Shown here: positions 52,209 through 60,169 of the stretch, piece after piece
Layout of the letters: every line of letters starts with the position of its first letter
Position numbering within the stretch: the stretch's first letter is position 1
Source: Asanoa hainanensis
GTDB lineage: Bacteria; Actinomycetota; Actinomycetes; Mycobacteriales; Micromonosporaceae
Reading direction: 5' to 3'
DNA length: 64,000 nucleotides
Assembly (NCBI RefSeq): GCF_900188485.1
Contig: NZ_FZPH01000001.1
Coordinates: forward strand, 248,001 to 312,000
Program-made: the position numbers and the translations under genes
Notes under the pieces: model-generated
Told to the model about the DNA's origin: nothing
The model's input: only the letters and a program-made list of their open reading frames with translations
The model's database searches: none

Positions 52209-53210
52209 ATGCGATTCGGACTGGTCGGCTACGGGTTCGGGGGTCGCTACTTCCACGCGCCGCTGCTCGCGGCGGCTCCGGAGATCGACTTCGCCGGCGT
52301 GGTGACCCGGTCGCCGGACCGCCGGGCCGAGCTCGCCAAGGAGCACCCGGGCGCCGCGGCGTACGACTCGCTGAGCGCGCTGGCCGCGGACGGCGCCCAG
52401 GCCGTCGCGATCTCCACACCGGCCGACACCCACATCCCGCTCGCGCTCGAGGCGATCCGCCTCGGTCTGGCGGTCGTGGTCGACAAGCCGTTCGCCCTCG
52501 ACGCCGCCGAGGCCCGCACTGCCCTCGAAGCCGCCTCGCAGGCCGGCGTGCCGATCAGCGTCTACCAGAACCGGCGCTGGGACTCCGACCTGCTGACCGT
52601 GCGGCGGCTGATCGACACCGGCGCGCTGGGCGACGTGACCCGCTTCGAGTCGCGGTTCGAGCGTTTCGCGCCCGACCCGGGCCCGCCGGCTGCCGGCGGC
52701 GGCAACCTGCGCGACTTCGGCGCGCACCTGGTCGACCAGGCCCTGTTGCTGTTCGGGCCGGCGGAGCACGTGTACGCGCGGATGAGTGCCCGCGACGACG
52801 ACTTCTTCGTCAGCATCCAGCACACCGGCGGTGTCGACGCGCAGCTCTGGGGCAGCTGGGTCCAGGGCGCACCCGGCCCGCGCTTCCGCGTCACCGGCAC
52901 GACGGGCACGTACATCGTCGGCGGGGTGGACGGCCAGGAGGAGCAGCTGATCGCCGGCCGCACGCCCGCGACCGAGGGCGACCGCTGGGGCGCCGAGCCG
53001 GCGGAGCGCTGGGGTCACGTCTACCGCGGCGGCGCGGGCGAGGTGGTGCCGACCGAGCGCGGCCGTTGGGACACCTACTATCCGGCGTTCGCCGCGGCGG
53101 TGCGCGGCGAGGCTCCGCTGCCCGTCGACCCGTGGGACGTCGTCCGCAACATCGAGGTGCTGGACGCGGCCCGGGAAAGCGCCGCGACGGGCCGGACAAT
53201 CACTCTGTGA
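52209..53210 (+). CDS. Gfo/Idh/MocA family oxidoreductase
   Basis: A 333-residue dehydrogenase. The NAD(P)-binding motif MRFGLVGYGFGGRYFHAP is followed by the family EKP-like segment VVVDKPFALDAAEA with the catalytic-site Lys-Pro. The C-terminal alpha/beta domain has GGGNLRDFGAHLVDQALLLFG, the His-containing motif of the family. It should oxidise a sugar, inositol or related compound. The ribosome binding site AAGGAG precedes ATG 52209. Divergent from the FAD oxidase gene across a 151-base spacer. Confidence 0.92.
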   Translation: MRFGLVGYGFGGRYFHAPLLAAAPEIDFAGVVTRSPDRRAELAKEHPGAAAYDSLSALAADGAQAVAISTPADTHIPLALEAIRLGLAVVVDKPFALDAAEARTALEAASQAGVPISVYQNRRWDSDLLTVRRLIDTGALGDVTRFESRFERFAPDPGPPAAGGGNLRDFGAHLVDQALLLFGPAEHVYARMSARDDDFFVSIQHTGGVDAQLWGSWVQGAPGPRFRVTGTTGTYIVGGVDGQEEQLIAGRTPATEGDRWGAEPAERWGHVYRGGAGEVVPTERGRWDTYYPAFAAAVRGEAPLPVDPWDVVRNIEVLDAARESAATGRTITL

Positions 53211-53230
53211 TCTTCCCGACGGGGCGACTA

Positions 53231-53276
53231 TTTACTGTCGAGTAAACACGGAGCGTTCAACTGCCGCCGGTACGGT
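53231..53276 (+). promoter_or_regulatory. Kinase promoter: inverted repeat plus leaderless -10
   Basis: TTTACT-GTCG-AGTAAA (53231-53246) is an inverted repeat in an AT-rich patch. TACGGT (53271-53276) ends six bases before the GTG at 53283. Confidence 0.55.
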
Positions 53277-53282
53277 CCAGCC

Positions 53283-55376
53283 GTGTCCGACGCGTCCCCA
53301 CGATTGATCGCTGGCCGTTACCGGCTCGTCGAACCGCTCGGACAGGGCGGAATGGGGCGGGTCTGGCTCGCGTACGACGAGCTGCTCCGGCGGGACGTGG
53401 CCCTCAAGGAGCTCGTCCCGCCGCCCGGGCTGACCGACGACGAGCGGCGCGAGATGCGCGAGCGCTCGATGCGCGAGGCCCGCGCCATCGCGCGCCTCAA
53501 CCAGATCAACGTGGTACGCGTCTTCGACGTGCTGCACACCGGCGACGATCCGTGGATCGTGATGGAGCTCGTCGACTCCCGTTCGTTGCACAGCGTGCTG
53601 GCGGCCGAGGGGCCGTTGCCGCCGACCCGGGTCGCTGCCATCGGGCTGGCGGTGCTCGCCGCCCTCCGCGCGGCGCACGACGCCGGAGTGCTGCACCGGG
53701 ACGTCAAACCGTCGAACGTGCTCCTAGCCGCCGACGGCCGGATCGTGCTCACCGACTTCGGCCTGGCCACGGTGCCGGGCGACCCGAACGTCACCCGCAC
53801 CGGAATGGTGCTCGGCTCCCCCGCGTATCTCGCCCCGGAACGGGCGACCGACGGGCACACCGGACCCGCGGCCGACCTGTGGTCGCTCGGCGCCACGCTG
53901 TACGCGGCCGTCGAGGGGCGGTCGCCGTACGCGCGGTCGTCGTCCATCGCGACGCTGGCGGCGCTGGCCACCGAGCCGCCCCCGCCGCCGCGGCAGGCGG
54001 GACCGCTCACGGAGGTGCTGGAAGGCCTGCTCCGCAAGGATCCGTCGCAACGCATCGACGCGGAGACTGCGGAGCGACTGTTGCGCCGGGCGGCGCTGCC
54101 GGTCACGCCGTACGGTCCGATCGAGGTCCGGCACGTCGTGGTCTCGGACGCGTCCCCTCCGCTTCCGACGGACGCCGCGGCCGGTCCGGACGTTCCGGTC
54201 GCGGGCCGGATGCCGCCTCGGCCGGTCACGCCCGATCCCGCGACGGGGTCGTCGACCGCGAGCGGCCCGCGCCGGCCGCGGCGACGACGGCTGGTCGCGT
54301 CGGTGGCGGCGGTCGTGGTGATCGGAATCCTGGCCGGTCTGCCGCTGATCGTCCGGAGTCTGGTCGGTGATTCGGGCCCCGGTCTGGACTCGTCGCCGGC
54401 CGCCGGTACGTTGCCCCCGGTCGCGGCCGGCTGGCGCTACTACCAGGATCCGAGCGGCTATGCGGTGCCGGTCCCGGACGGCTGGTCGCCCCGGCCTTCA
54501 GGCCCGCGGGTCGAGTTCGGTCCACCGGACGGTGCCGAGGTGCTGACCATCGAGCGGCTCGCGCCGGCCGCGCCTGACCCGCTCGCGGAACTGACCGCGC
54601 AGGAGCGGGCCAACTCTTATGCCGGCTACCACCGGATCTCACTCGGCACGGCCCGGTATCAGGTGCGGGCGGCGGACTGGGAGTGGACGTACGACGGTCC
54701 GGGCGGGGAGCGCCGGCACATGCTGCGCCGGTCGTTCCGGACAGGCCCCGACCAGGCGTACGCGATCAGCTGGTCCACAAAGGAATCGACGTGGGCGGCG
54801 CGCCGCGACTCGCTCACGTTGGTCGTCGACGGTTTCCGCCCGGCCGCGGCACCGTCGGCCCGGCCCAGCGGCACACCCGGTCGCACACCCGGCTCGCCGG
54901 CCAGCGGGACACCTGGTCAGGCCACGGTGACGCGCGGTGCGCCGCCTCCGCCGGCACCACCGTCACCGACGAAGACGGCCGGGACACCCGTCAGCGGACG
55001 GCCGATCGTCGGGCACGGCAGCAACCGGTGCATCACCATCCCGTCCGGGACCGCGACCGCCGGGCAACAGATCCAGGTCGCCGACTGCCGCGACCTCCCG
55101 GGCCAACGGTGGACCCTGGGCAGCGACCGTACGGTCCGGTCCCTCGGCATGTGCCTGGACGTCGCCGGCGGCTCGACGGCGGACGGCGCGCGGTTGCGGC
55201 TGGCCACCTGCGACGGCCGGTCGTCGCAGCGGTTCAACCTGAACGCGGCGCACGACCTGGTCAGCCTGCCCGCCGACAGGTGCGTCGACGTGATCGACAT
55301 GAGCACCAGGAGCGGTGCGCCGCTGCAGATCTGGCAGTGCGGCGGCACCGACAACCAGAAATGGAGCCTCGGCTGA
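53283..55376 (+). CDS. Transmembrane Ser/Thr protein kinase with a C-terminal ricin-type lectin domain
   Basis: A 697-residue PknB-class kinase. The kinase domain (about 13-270) has GQGGMGRV, Lys42, HRDVKPSN with catalytic Asp140, DFG (158-160) and APE. A Pro-rich juxtamembrane segment and RRPRRRR precede one membrane helix (about 337-358). Outside the cell there is a ~170-residue PsbP/DUF1795-like region starting WRYYQDPSGYAVPVPDGW, a Pro/Ser/Thr linker, and a ricin B-type trefoil (about 565-697) with repeated QxW motifs (GQRWTLG, SQRFNL, NQKWSLG) and paired cysteines. It probably senses a carbohydrate at the surface. The usual PASTA repeats are absent. Confidence 0.93.
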   Translation: MSDASPRLIAGRYRLVEPLGQGGMGRVWLAYDELLRRDVALKELVPPPGLTDDERREMRERSMREARAIARLNQINVVRVFDVLHTGDDPWIVMELVDSRSLHSVLAAEGPLPPTRVAAIGLAVLAALRAAHDAGVLHRDVKPSNVLLAADGRIVLTDFGLATVPGDPNVTRTGMVLGSPAYLAPERATDGHTGPAADLWSLGATLYAAVEGRSPYARSSSIATLAALATEPPPPPRQAGPLTEVLEGLLRKDPSQRIDAETAERLLRRAALPVTPYGPIEVRHVVVSDASPPLPTDAAAGPDVPVAGRMPPRPVTPDPATGSSTASGPRRPRRRRLVASVAAVVVIGILAGLPLIVRSLVGDSGPGLDSSPAAGTLPPVAAGWRYYQDPSGYAVPVPDGWSPRPSGPRVEFGPPDGAEVLTIERLAPAAPDPLAELTAQERANSYAGYHRISLGTARYQVRAADWEWTYDGPGGERRHMLRRSFRTGPDQAYAISWSTKESTWAARRDSLTLVVDGFRPAAAPSARPSGTPGRTPGSPASGTPGQATVTRGAPPPPAPPSPTKTAGTPVSGRPIVGHGSNRCITIPSGTATAGQQIQVADCRDLPGQRWTLGSDRTVRSLGMCLDVAGGSTADGARLRLATCDGRSSQRFNLNAAHDLVSLPADRCVDVIDMSTRSGAPLQIWQCGGTDNQKWSLG

Positions 55377-55379
55377 CCG

Positions 55380-56339
55380 TTACGCGCGGCTGGCGTACGC
55401 CGCCGTCCTGGCCTCGATGAAGGCCTTGACCGGGTCGCCGAAGTAGGTCCAGGTCCAGCCACCGACCTGGTCGCCGATCAGGTCGAACACTCGGGCGGCG
55501 GTCTCGAGCTCGCCGGACATCCGCAGCCCCATCGCGAGCGCGTTCGCGCGCGGAACCCACCCGAAGCTGGGCGTGAAGGCCGGATGCAGGACGGACCTGT
55601 CCGCCGCGGCCACGATCTCCTTCCCGACCTCCGGGCCCGCCATGTACGCGTCGTCCTCGCCACCCGGCAACGACATCCACTTCTCGATGTGCGCGATCGC
55701 GACAAGCTCGGGCAACAAGCTGCCGTCGGGCGCCTGCGCGGTAGCCTCCCGGGCGAACGCGAACATCTCGTCGTCGCTGCCGAACCACTTGGCGCACAGG
55801 TACTGCAGCCGATGCTCGTGCGCGACCACGTGGCCGGGGTGCCGCTTCACCACGGCGTCGAAGCGGGCCTGGGCCTCGTCCGGTGGCACCTGCCGGCCAC
55901 GCGACGCCATGACCAGCCAGGTGCGGGCGGTCACGTCGTCGGGGTCGCGGTCGATGACCTCGTCGAGCAGATTCTCGGCGACCACGAGCCGACGGAAGAA
56001 CTCGCGGAACTGCTCGTCCTTCGTGTACTTGGCCCGCTGGGCACCCCGCGCCTCCCACGCCCAGTTGACGGCGTGGCAGCCCTGGACGAGCAGGGGAAGC
56101 GTCGACTCGGGCTCGGCGTCGACCCATTGCCCGATCCAGTCTTGAACACCGTCGACCTTGGCGGCGATCTCCATCAGGTAGGCCCGGGCGTCCGGCTCCT
56201 CCGCGGCGGCGAACAGGTCGCGGGTCGTCTGCCAATCGCGGCCGTCGAGGGCGTCGATAAGAGCCCGCGCCCGCGGATCACCCTGCGCCGAGTCGATGAC
56301 AAGCCCAACGGCCTGCTGACGCTTCTTGAACGGCCACAT
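55380..56339 (-). CDS. Hypothetical helical-repeat protein
   Basis: A 319-residue protein from ATG at 56339 with GGGGAGGG upstream. It is mostly helical with paired-helix repeats, conserved tryptophans (VNWAWEARG, GGWTWTYFGDP) and RDPDDVTARTWLVMASRG. The layout is TPR-like; I do not recognise a named family. No signal peptide or membrane helix. It ends three bases from the convergent kinase gene. An upstream extension to 56585 crosses the macro-domain gene and is rejected. Confidence 0.75.
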   Translation of the reverse strand: MWPFKKRQQAVGLVIDSAQGDPRARALIDALDGRDWQTTRDLFAAAEEPDARAYLMEIAAKVDGVQDWIGQWVDAEPESTLPLLVQGCHAVNWAWEARGAQRAKYTKDEQFREFFRRLVVAENLLDEVIDRDPDDVTARTWLVMASRGRQVPPDEAQARFDAVVKRHPGHVVAHEHRLQYLCAKWFGSDDEMFAFAREATAQAPDGSLLPELVAIAHIEKWMSLPGGEDDAYMAGPEVGKEIVAAADRSVLHPAFTPSFGWVPRANALAMGLRMSGELETAARVFDLIGDQVGGWTWTYFGDPVKAFIEARTAAYASRA

Positions 56340-56370
56340 CCGAATCACCCTCCCCGTAGTGAGCGCGGTG

Positions 56371-56376
56371 ATTCTA
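56371..56376 (-). promoter_or_regulatory. Predicted -10 (TAGAAT)
   Basis: TAGAAT on the minus strand lies about 32 bases before the ATG at 56339, with the Shine-Dalgarno site between. Confidence 0.4.
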
Positions 56377-56408
56377 CGGTCGGCCGACGCGAATCCGCAG
56401 ACCCTGTC

Positions 56409-56414
56409 TAGCAT
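56409..56414 (+). promoter_or_regulatory. Predicted leaderless -10 (TAGCAT) of the macro-domain gene
   Basis: TAGCAT ends six bases before the GTG at 56421. Confidence 0.5.
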
Positions 56415-56420
56415 CGCAGC

Positions 56421-56891
56421 GTGGCACCGCTGCGTTTCATCAAAGGCGACGCGACCAGTCCCCAGGCGAAGGGCCCAAAGGTCATCGCGCACGTCTGCAA
56501 CGACCTGGGCGGCTGGGGCAAGGGCTTCGTAGTGGCGATCTCTCGGCGCTGGCCGGAACCGGAACGCGCCTACCGCCAATGGCACCGCGAACGTTCCGGT
56601 TTCGCCCTAGGAGAGACGCAACTGGTCCAGGTCCAACGGGACCTGTGGGTAGCGAATATGGTCGCCCAACACGGCATGCGCACGGGCAGCAACGGCCCGC
56701 CAATCCGCTACGGAGCAGTGGAGCGCTGCCTGACCACCCTCGCGGAACACGCGGAACGGCTCGGCGCGTCCGTGCACATGCCCCGCATCGGTTGCGGGCT
56801 GGCCGGGGGCCGCTGGGACCAGATCGAGCCGCTGATCCTGGGCACGCTGTGCGCCAAGAACATCGACATGACAGTGTACGACTACGACTGA
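56421..56891 (+). CDS. Macro-domain protein (TARG1/Poa1-like)
   Basis: A 156-residue single macro domain. ADP-ribose-binding elements are GDAT (9-12), IAHVCNDLGGWGKGF (catalytic loop region) and MPRIGCGLAGGRWDQIE (phosphate loop). The pattern is nearer the TARG1/OARD1 and Poa1 group, which removes ADP-ribose from acidic side chains or DNA, or hydrolyses ADP-ribose 1''-phosphate, than the MacroD group. No ADP-ribosyltransferase such as DarT is next to it, so it looks like a stand-alone gene. The GTG start is supported by the -10 element. Confidence 0.9.
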   Translation: MAPLRFIKGDATSPQAKGPKVIAHVCNDLGGWGKGFVVAISRRWPEPERAYRQWHRERSGFALGETQLVQVQRDLWVANMVAQHGMRTGSNGPPIRYGAVERCLTTLAEHAERLGASVHMPRIGCGLAGGRWDQIEPLILGTLCAKNIDMTVYDYD

Positions 56892-56897
56892 GCGGCG

Positions 56898-57107
56898 TCA
56901 GCCCCGGTGCTCGTCACGCTCCACGTCGGCCGGCGACGCCGCAAACTGCGCGACCGTCTCGCCCGTGGACGGCTCCGACACCTCGACCTCGAACTCACCG
57001 TCGGGATAAACCTCGACGACATAACCCACCATGCCCGCGACAACACCCTCGCCGGCGAACCGCGAGGTAACAACCCGCACGCGGTCGTACAACTGAATCT
57101 CGGTCAT
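56898..57107 (-). CDS. DUF4926 protein (putative immunity partner)
   Basis: A 69-residue protein from ATG at 57107. The pattern QLYDRVRVV, then GMVGYVVEVYPDGEFEVEV, matches DUF4926, small beta-barrel-like proteins that commonly follow DUF6883 genes. The pair is usually read as antitoxin/immunity and toxin, though activity is not proven. Its ATG overlaps the stop of the DUF6883 gene as ATGA. Confidence 0.8.
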   Translation of the reverse strand: MTEIQLYDRVRVVTSRFAGEGVVAGMVGYVVEVYPDGEFEVEVSEPSTGETVAQFAASPADVERDEHRG

Positions 57108-57553
57108 CGCACAAATCCCGTGAATGGTGTGTTGAGCGTAAGAGCGCCATCCGGTCGAACCATCCAACCAGACTTGACGGTCGTCGAGCGCCCAACGGCC
57201 GGCCCCTGACCGACAATGTCGATCGGAATGGTGACACGCTGACCGTGGTGGTCCTCGCGACCGAGCGTGTAGTCCCCGGCCTGATAGCGAACGGTGCCTT
57301 GGCGGGTGTACTCGGCGGCCAACTGCTCGCTGTGCGTACGGTCGTACCCATAGGACCGGAACACCTTGTCCTTGCCGTGCGTCGCACCCGGTTTGAAGAT
57401 GTAGTCGCTGAACTTCCGGACCGTCGCAGGCGACGGGGGCAACGTCGCCGGAGACCGACGCGGCTCCGCCGCACGCCCCGGGCGTTTCCTGGCCTTGCGC
57501 AGGAAGCGCAACGCGGCGCGGATCAGCCGCCCACCGCCCGACCTACCAGCCAC
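57104..57553 (-). CDS. DUF6883 domain protein (putative toxin)
   Basis: About 149 residues if read from the GTG at 57553, which has GGGGGA upstream. The frame stays open to 57772, but that part overlaps the previous gene and looks non-coding. A basic N-terminal segment (RFLRKARKRPGR) precedes the DUF6883 domain: KFSDYIFKPGATHGKDKVFRS (about 47-66), then a ...GWMVRPDGALTLNTPF ending. DUF6883 occurs as the C-terminal domain of polymorphic toxins and next to DUF4926. No secretion module is attached here, so it may be a trimmed or orphan toxin module. Confidence 0.7.
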   Translation of the reverse strand: MAGRSGGGRLIRAALRFLRKARKRPGRAAEPRRSPATLPPSPATVRKFSDYIFKPGATHGKDKVFRSYGYDRTHSEQLAAEYTRQGTVRYQAGDYTLGREDHHGQRVTIPIDIVGQGPAVGRSTTVKSGWMVRPDGALTLNTPFTGFVR

Positions 57554-57644
57554 CACTCCCCCGCCGCACCGCGAGCCATCGACGGACGCATGGTCGCGGG
57601 TCAGTGCCGGGCGCAAACGCACGCACGGTGCGTTTGGTGACCGG

Positions 57645-58199
57645 CTATGAAGATTTGGTGCCGGGTTTGCGTCGACGCTCGTGGACTCGGCCGGCTTTCG
57701 TGTCTCCGCTGAGGCTCTCCGGACCGTTGCTCTCGGCCGCGGTCCGTCTCTTCGCCTTGGAGGCGGCAGCACCGCCTCCTCCGGCCACCAATACGAGCAG
57801 GAGCACGGGAAGCAACCAGGAATAGTCGACCTTCGCCGCGTCGGCCTCGACGGGCGACCAGGTGTGTACCCGCAGCCTGATCGCTCGGGCTGATCCCGAC
57901 CGTTCGAGGAAAACGACGGTCAACGCGCTGCAACGTCGGTCGCTGGTCAAGGCGCAGTAGCGGTCGCCAGCCCGAAGGTCGGCGTAAAGGATGGTTCCCG
58001 GACGGTAGTTGTGGGCGGCGGCGCAGTACGCGTACGAAGCTTCCTGCCCGCCAGACACAGGGCCAAGTCGACCGAGACGTTGCGCGTTGCGAGTCCGAAC
58101 CCCTCGTTGACGACGTCGTGGATGCCGAGGCTGCTGGCGCATGGTCCAGTCCGCACACAGCGAGTCCAGGTCGCCGCCGTAGCCGGGCGACAGCGTCAT
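57645..58199 (-). CDS. Small membrane protein, probably frame-disturbed
   Basis: An open frame of 184 residues. The C-terminal two thirds look real: EASYAYCAAAHNYRPGTIL, YADLRAGDRYCALTSD, then a membrane helix (YSWLLPVLLLVLVAG) and a basic tail. This part resembles the extracytoplasmic module found after membrane helices in some actinobacterial signalling proteins. Residues ~20-52 are an Arg-rich stretch that looks out of frame; reading the +1 frame there gives SSLGIHDVVNEGFGLATRN, which joins the flanks better. Two compensating frameshifts, or sequencing errors, are therefore likely. Its ATG overlaps the previous gene as ATGA. Confidence 0.5.
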   Translation of the reverse strand: MTLSPGYGGDLDSLCADWTMRQQPRHPRRRQRGVRTRNAQRLGRLGPVSGGQEASYAYCAAAHNYRPGTILYADLRAGDRYCALTSDRRCSALTVVFLERSGSARAIRLRVHTWSPVEADAAKVDYSWLLPVLLLVLVAGGGGAAASKAKRRTAAESNGPESLSGDTKAGRVHERRRKPGTKSS

Positions 58200-58576
58200 G
58201 GTGTCGTCGCGTCTCGTGGGCTCTCGGCCGGCCGCCCGGTCGCGGTCGTTAGCTCGGGCGCGGAGCAGGGAGGCGTGGACGGGAAGGTGGAACCCGATGG
58301 GCTGGAACGCGCGGTCGCGCTCCTTGTCGGTTGATCCGCGGGACCTTCACCGTCGTCGTCGACCGCTGCGGTGATCCAGGCCGCCACACACGAAATCGGC
58401 AACACCACAGCGAGCGCGACCAGAGGTTGCTTGTTTCCCCAGGGCTTCGATCGCCACTGAGCCGGTGGCTTCAGCCAGTTGACCAGCAGCGACACGACCA
58501 AGCCGAGGACGAACCACCGAGACGCCCAGCAACACCGGCGAGCATCCGTCGAGACTGGCACCGCCGACAGTTCCAC
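58196..58576 (-). CDS. Small membrane protein of unknown function
   Basis: About 126 residues from GTG at 58576 (GTG at 58561 is also possible). It has two hydrophobic helices (WFVLGLVVSLLVNWL and VALAVVLPISCVAAWI) separated by a basic loop KPPAQWRSKPWGNKQP, then a Thr/Ser/Pro-rich acidic tail. It overlaps the next gene by four bases, so the two membrane proteins probably work together. Not recognised. Confidence 0.55.
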   Translation of the reverse strand: MELSAVPVSTDARRCCWASRWFVLGLVVSLLVNWLKPPAQWRSKPWGNKQPLVALAVVLPISCVAAWITAAVDDDGEGPADQPTRSATARSSPSGSTFPSTPPCSAPELTTATGRPAESPRDATTP

Positions 58577-58599
58577 CGGCGTCCGTCGATCCGATGGTG

Positions 58600-58965
58600 C
58601 TAGCAGGTGGAGTGGAAGAGGCCGCCGACGGCGGTGGTCGTGATGAGGTTGTTGTAGATCGCTACGGCGGCTCGGGTTTCGGCGACGTGCACGGTCACGC
58701 CGCGCTCTTCCAGCCAGGACAGTGCCTCGGGGGTCACTTCCAGGACCTGGTCCATGCCGCGGGAGAGCACGACTGTCGTCGCGCCGGCTGTTACTAGTTC
58801 CTCGACGTCGGCGGTCTGGATGCCTGGGCGGTGGCGGGTGCCTGTCTCGTTCCAGTCCCAGGCCCGGCCGCCGCCGGGGTAGAGCTTCGCGTCCTTGACG
58901 GTGCCCAGGCCCTCGATCTCGAGGCGGCCCCACTCGACGTGCAGGATCCGCGGCGCGTTCTCCAC
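58600..58965 (-). CDS. MTH938/NDUFAF3-type domain protein
   Basis: A 121-residue protein of the Mth938 family. Seen are WGRLEIEGLGTVKDAKLYPGG, VEELVTAGATTVVLSRGMDQ and AVAIYNNLITTTAVGGLFHSTC. The bacterial role is unknown; the human relative NDUFAF3 is a complex I assembly factor. GTG at 58965 has a TAAACT -10 seven bases upstream. It heads a leftward run that continues with two membrane proteins and the DUF6883/DUF4926 pair. Confidence 0.88.
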   Translation of the reverse strand: MENAPRILHVEWGRLEIEGLGTVKDAKLYPGGGRAWDWNETGTRHRPGIQTADVEELVTAGATTVVLSRGMDQVLEVTPEALSWLEERGVTVHVAETRAAVAIYNNLITTTAVGGLFHSTC

Positions 58966-58972
58966 ACCGGTC

Positions 58973-58978
58973 AGTTTA
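58973..58978 (-). promoter_or_regulatory. Predicted leaderless -10 (TAAACT)
   Basis: TAAACT on the minus strand ends seven bases before the GTG at 58965. Confidence 0.5.
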
Positions 58979-59030
58979 CGAGTCGTCTGCGAAGATCGAA
59001 TGCACGAGTCTGCCGGCGTACGTCGATGCC

Positions 59031-59660
59031 GTGGTTTTCGATTGTGATGGGTTGCTGGTCGACACCGAGCCCGGTTGGACCCGGGCCGAGACCGTGCTGT
59101 TCGCGGAGAACGGGTTCCCGTTCGGGGTCGAGCAGAAGCAGGTTGTCATCGGTCGCACGCTCGAGGCCGCCGGTGAGGCGATGGCCGTCTACTTCGGACG
59201 GACCGGTGACGGGCCGGCGCTGGCCAAGCAGCTCCACGACCTTGTCACGGTCGAGCTCGCGGCCGGTGCCGACCCGCTGCCCGGCGCCCGCGCTCTCGTC
59301 GCGGCGCTGCGGGGGCGGGTGCCGATCGCCGTGGCCAGCAACAGCCCGCGGGCCTTCGTCGTCGCCGCGCTGGCCTCGGCCGGGCTCGACAATCTGTTCG
59401 ACCACGTCCTCGCCGCCGAGGACGTGACCGACGCGAAGCCGGCACCCGACCTCTACCTCGCGGCCTGCGCCGCCCTCGACGCCGACCCGGCCCGCAGCGT
59501 CGCGTTCGAGGACTCCGCGACCGGCGTCACGGCAGCCCGCAAAGCCGGCATGTACGTCGTCGGCGTGCCATCACTGCCCGGCGTCGTCCTGGAAACCGAC
59601 GCCACCTACCCGACGCTGGAGGACAAGGCCCTCACCGCGTGGGCCGCCCGTCACCGGTAG
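59031..59660 (+). CDS. HAD superfamily hydrolase (phosphoglycolate/beta-PGM type)
   Basis: A 209-residue HAD hydrolase. Motif I is FDCDGLLVDTE (nucleophile Asp, then general acid Asp), motif II VASNSPR, motif III KPAPDLY with Lys, and motif IV VAFEDSATGV. A helical cap (subclass I) follows motif I. Substrate is probably a small phosphate ester. GTG at 59031 places motif I only a few residues in, as in relatives; the frame is open further upstream, but no ATG, GTG or TTG occurs within reach. Its end overlaps the convergent SRPBCC gene by ten bases. Confidence 0.88.
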   Translation: MVFDCDGLLVDTEPGWTRAETVLFAENGFPFGVEQKQVVIGRTLEAAGEAMAVYFGRTGDGPALAKQLHDLVTVELAAGADPLPGARALVAALRGRVPIAVASNSPRAFVVAALASAGLDNLFDHVLAAEDVTDAKPAPDLYLAACAALDADPARSVAFEDSATGVTAARKAGMYVVGVPSLPGVVLETDATYPTLEDKALTAWAARHR

Positions 59661-60169
59661 GCGGGCGCCAGCAGCTCGTACAACCTGTTCCAGTTCGGGA
59701 TGTCCTCCGCGGCCAGGTGAGCGGTCAGCCGGTCCAGGAACGCGTGCGTGCCCGGCAGGAAGCCCTGGGCGTTGCGCAACCCCAACCCGTGGTGCGTGAA
59801 GACCAGCACCGTCGCGTCGCCGTCCTCCGTGAGCTCGTAGCGGACCACCCCGGCCTCCACGATGCGTTGGTGCCATTCGTGTTCGAGCACCGCGGTCCGG
59901 TTGCCCGCACCCGACGGCGGCTGCCACGTCAGGATCGTGCCCGTCATGCGCTTGGCGTCCGGTGGCACGGGCGGGTCGTGGGGCAGCATCGCGATCGCGC
60001 CACCCGCGAGCGGCTCGATGGTCGTCGTGCCGAACCAGGTCTCGCGTGCGTCCGGATCGGTGATCGCGTTCCAGACAGCCTCGATGGGGTACGGCAGGCG
60101 GCGCCGGAACGTCATGGTCACGGACTCGCCGTGTACGTCGAGGTGGCCGAGCCGGTCGTCAACAGTCAT
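59651..60169 (-). CDS. SRPBCC/AHSA1-type domain protein
   Basis: A 172-residue START-like fold protein: VTMTFRRRLPYPIEAVWNAITDPDARETWFG is the usual AHSA1 opening, and the C-terminal helix holds TAHLAAEDIPNWNRLYELL. These proteins bind small hydrophobic ligands. It is the partner of the ArsR regulator upstream, joined by an ATGA overlap; the ArsR-SRPBCC pair is common in actinobacteria. Confidence 0.88.
   Translation of the reverse strand: MTVDDRLGHLDVHGESVTMTFRRRLPYPIEAVWNAITDPDARETWFGTTTIEPLAGGAIAMLPHDPPVPPDAKRMTGTILTWQPPSGAGNRTAVLEHEWHQRIVEAGVVRYELTEDGDATVLVFTHHGLGLRNAQGFLPGTHAFLDRLTAHLAAEDIPNWNRLYELLAPAYR

Noticed and set aside
50042-53210. Possible natural-product cluster around the FAD-linked oxidase
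   Set aside because: No synthase, NRPS/PKS, terpene or RiPP genes are present; the neighbours are unrelated flavoproteins.
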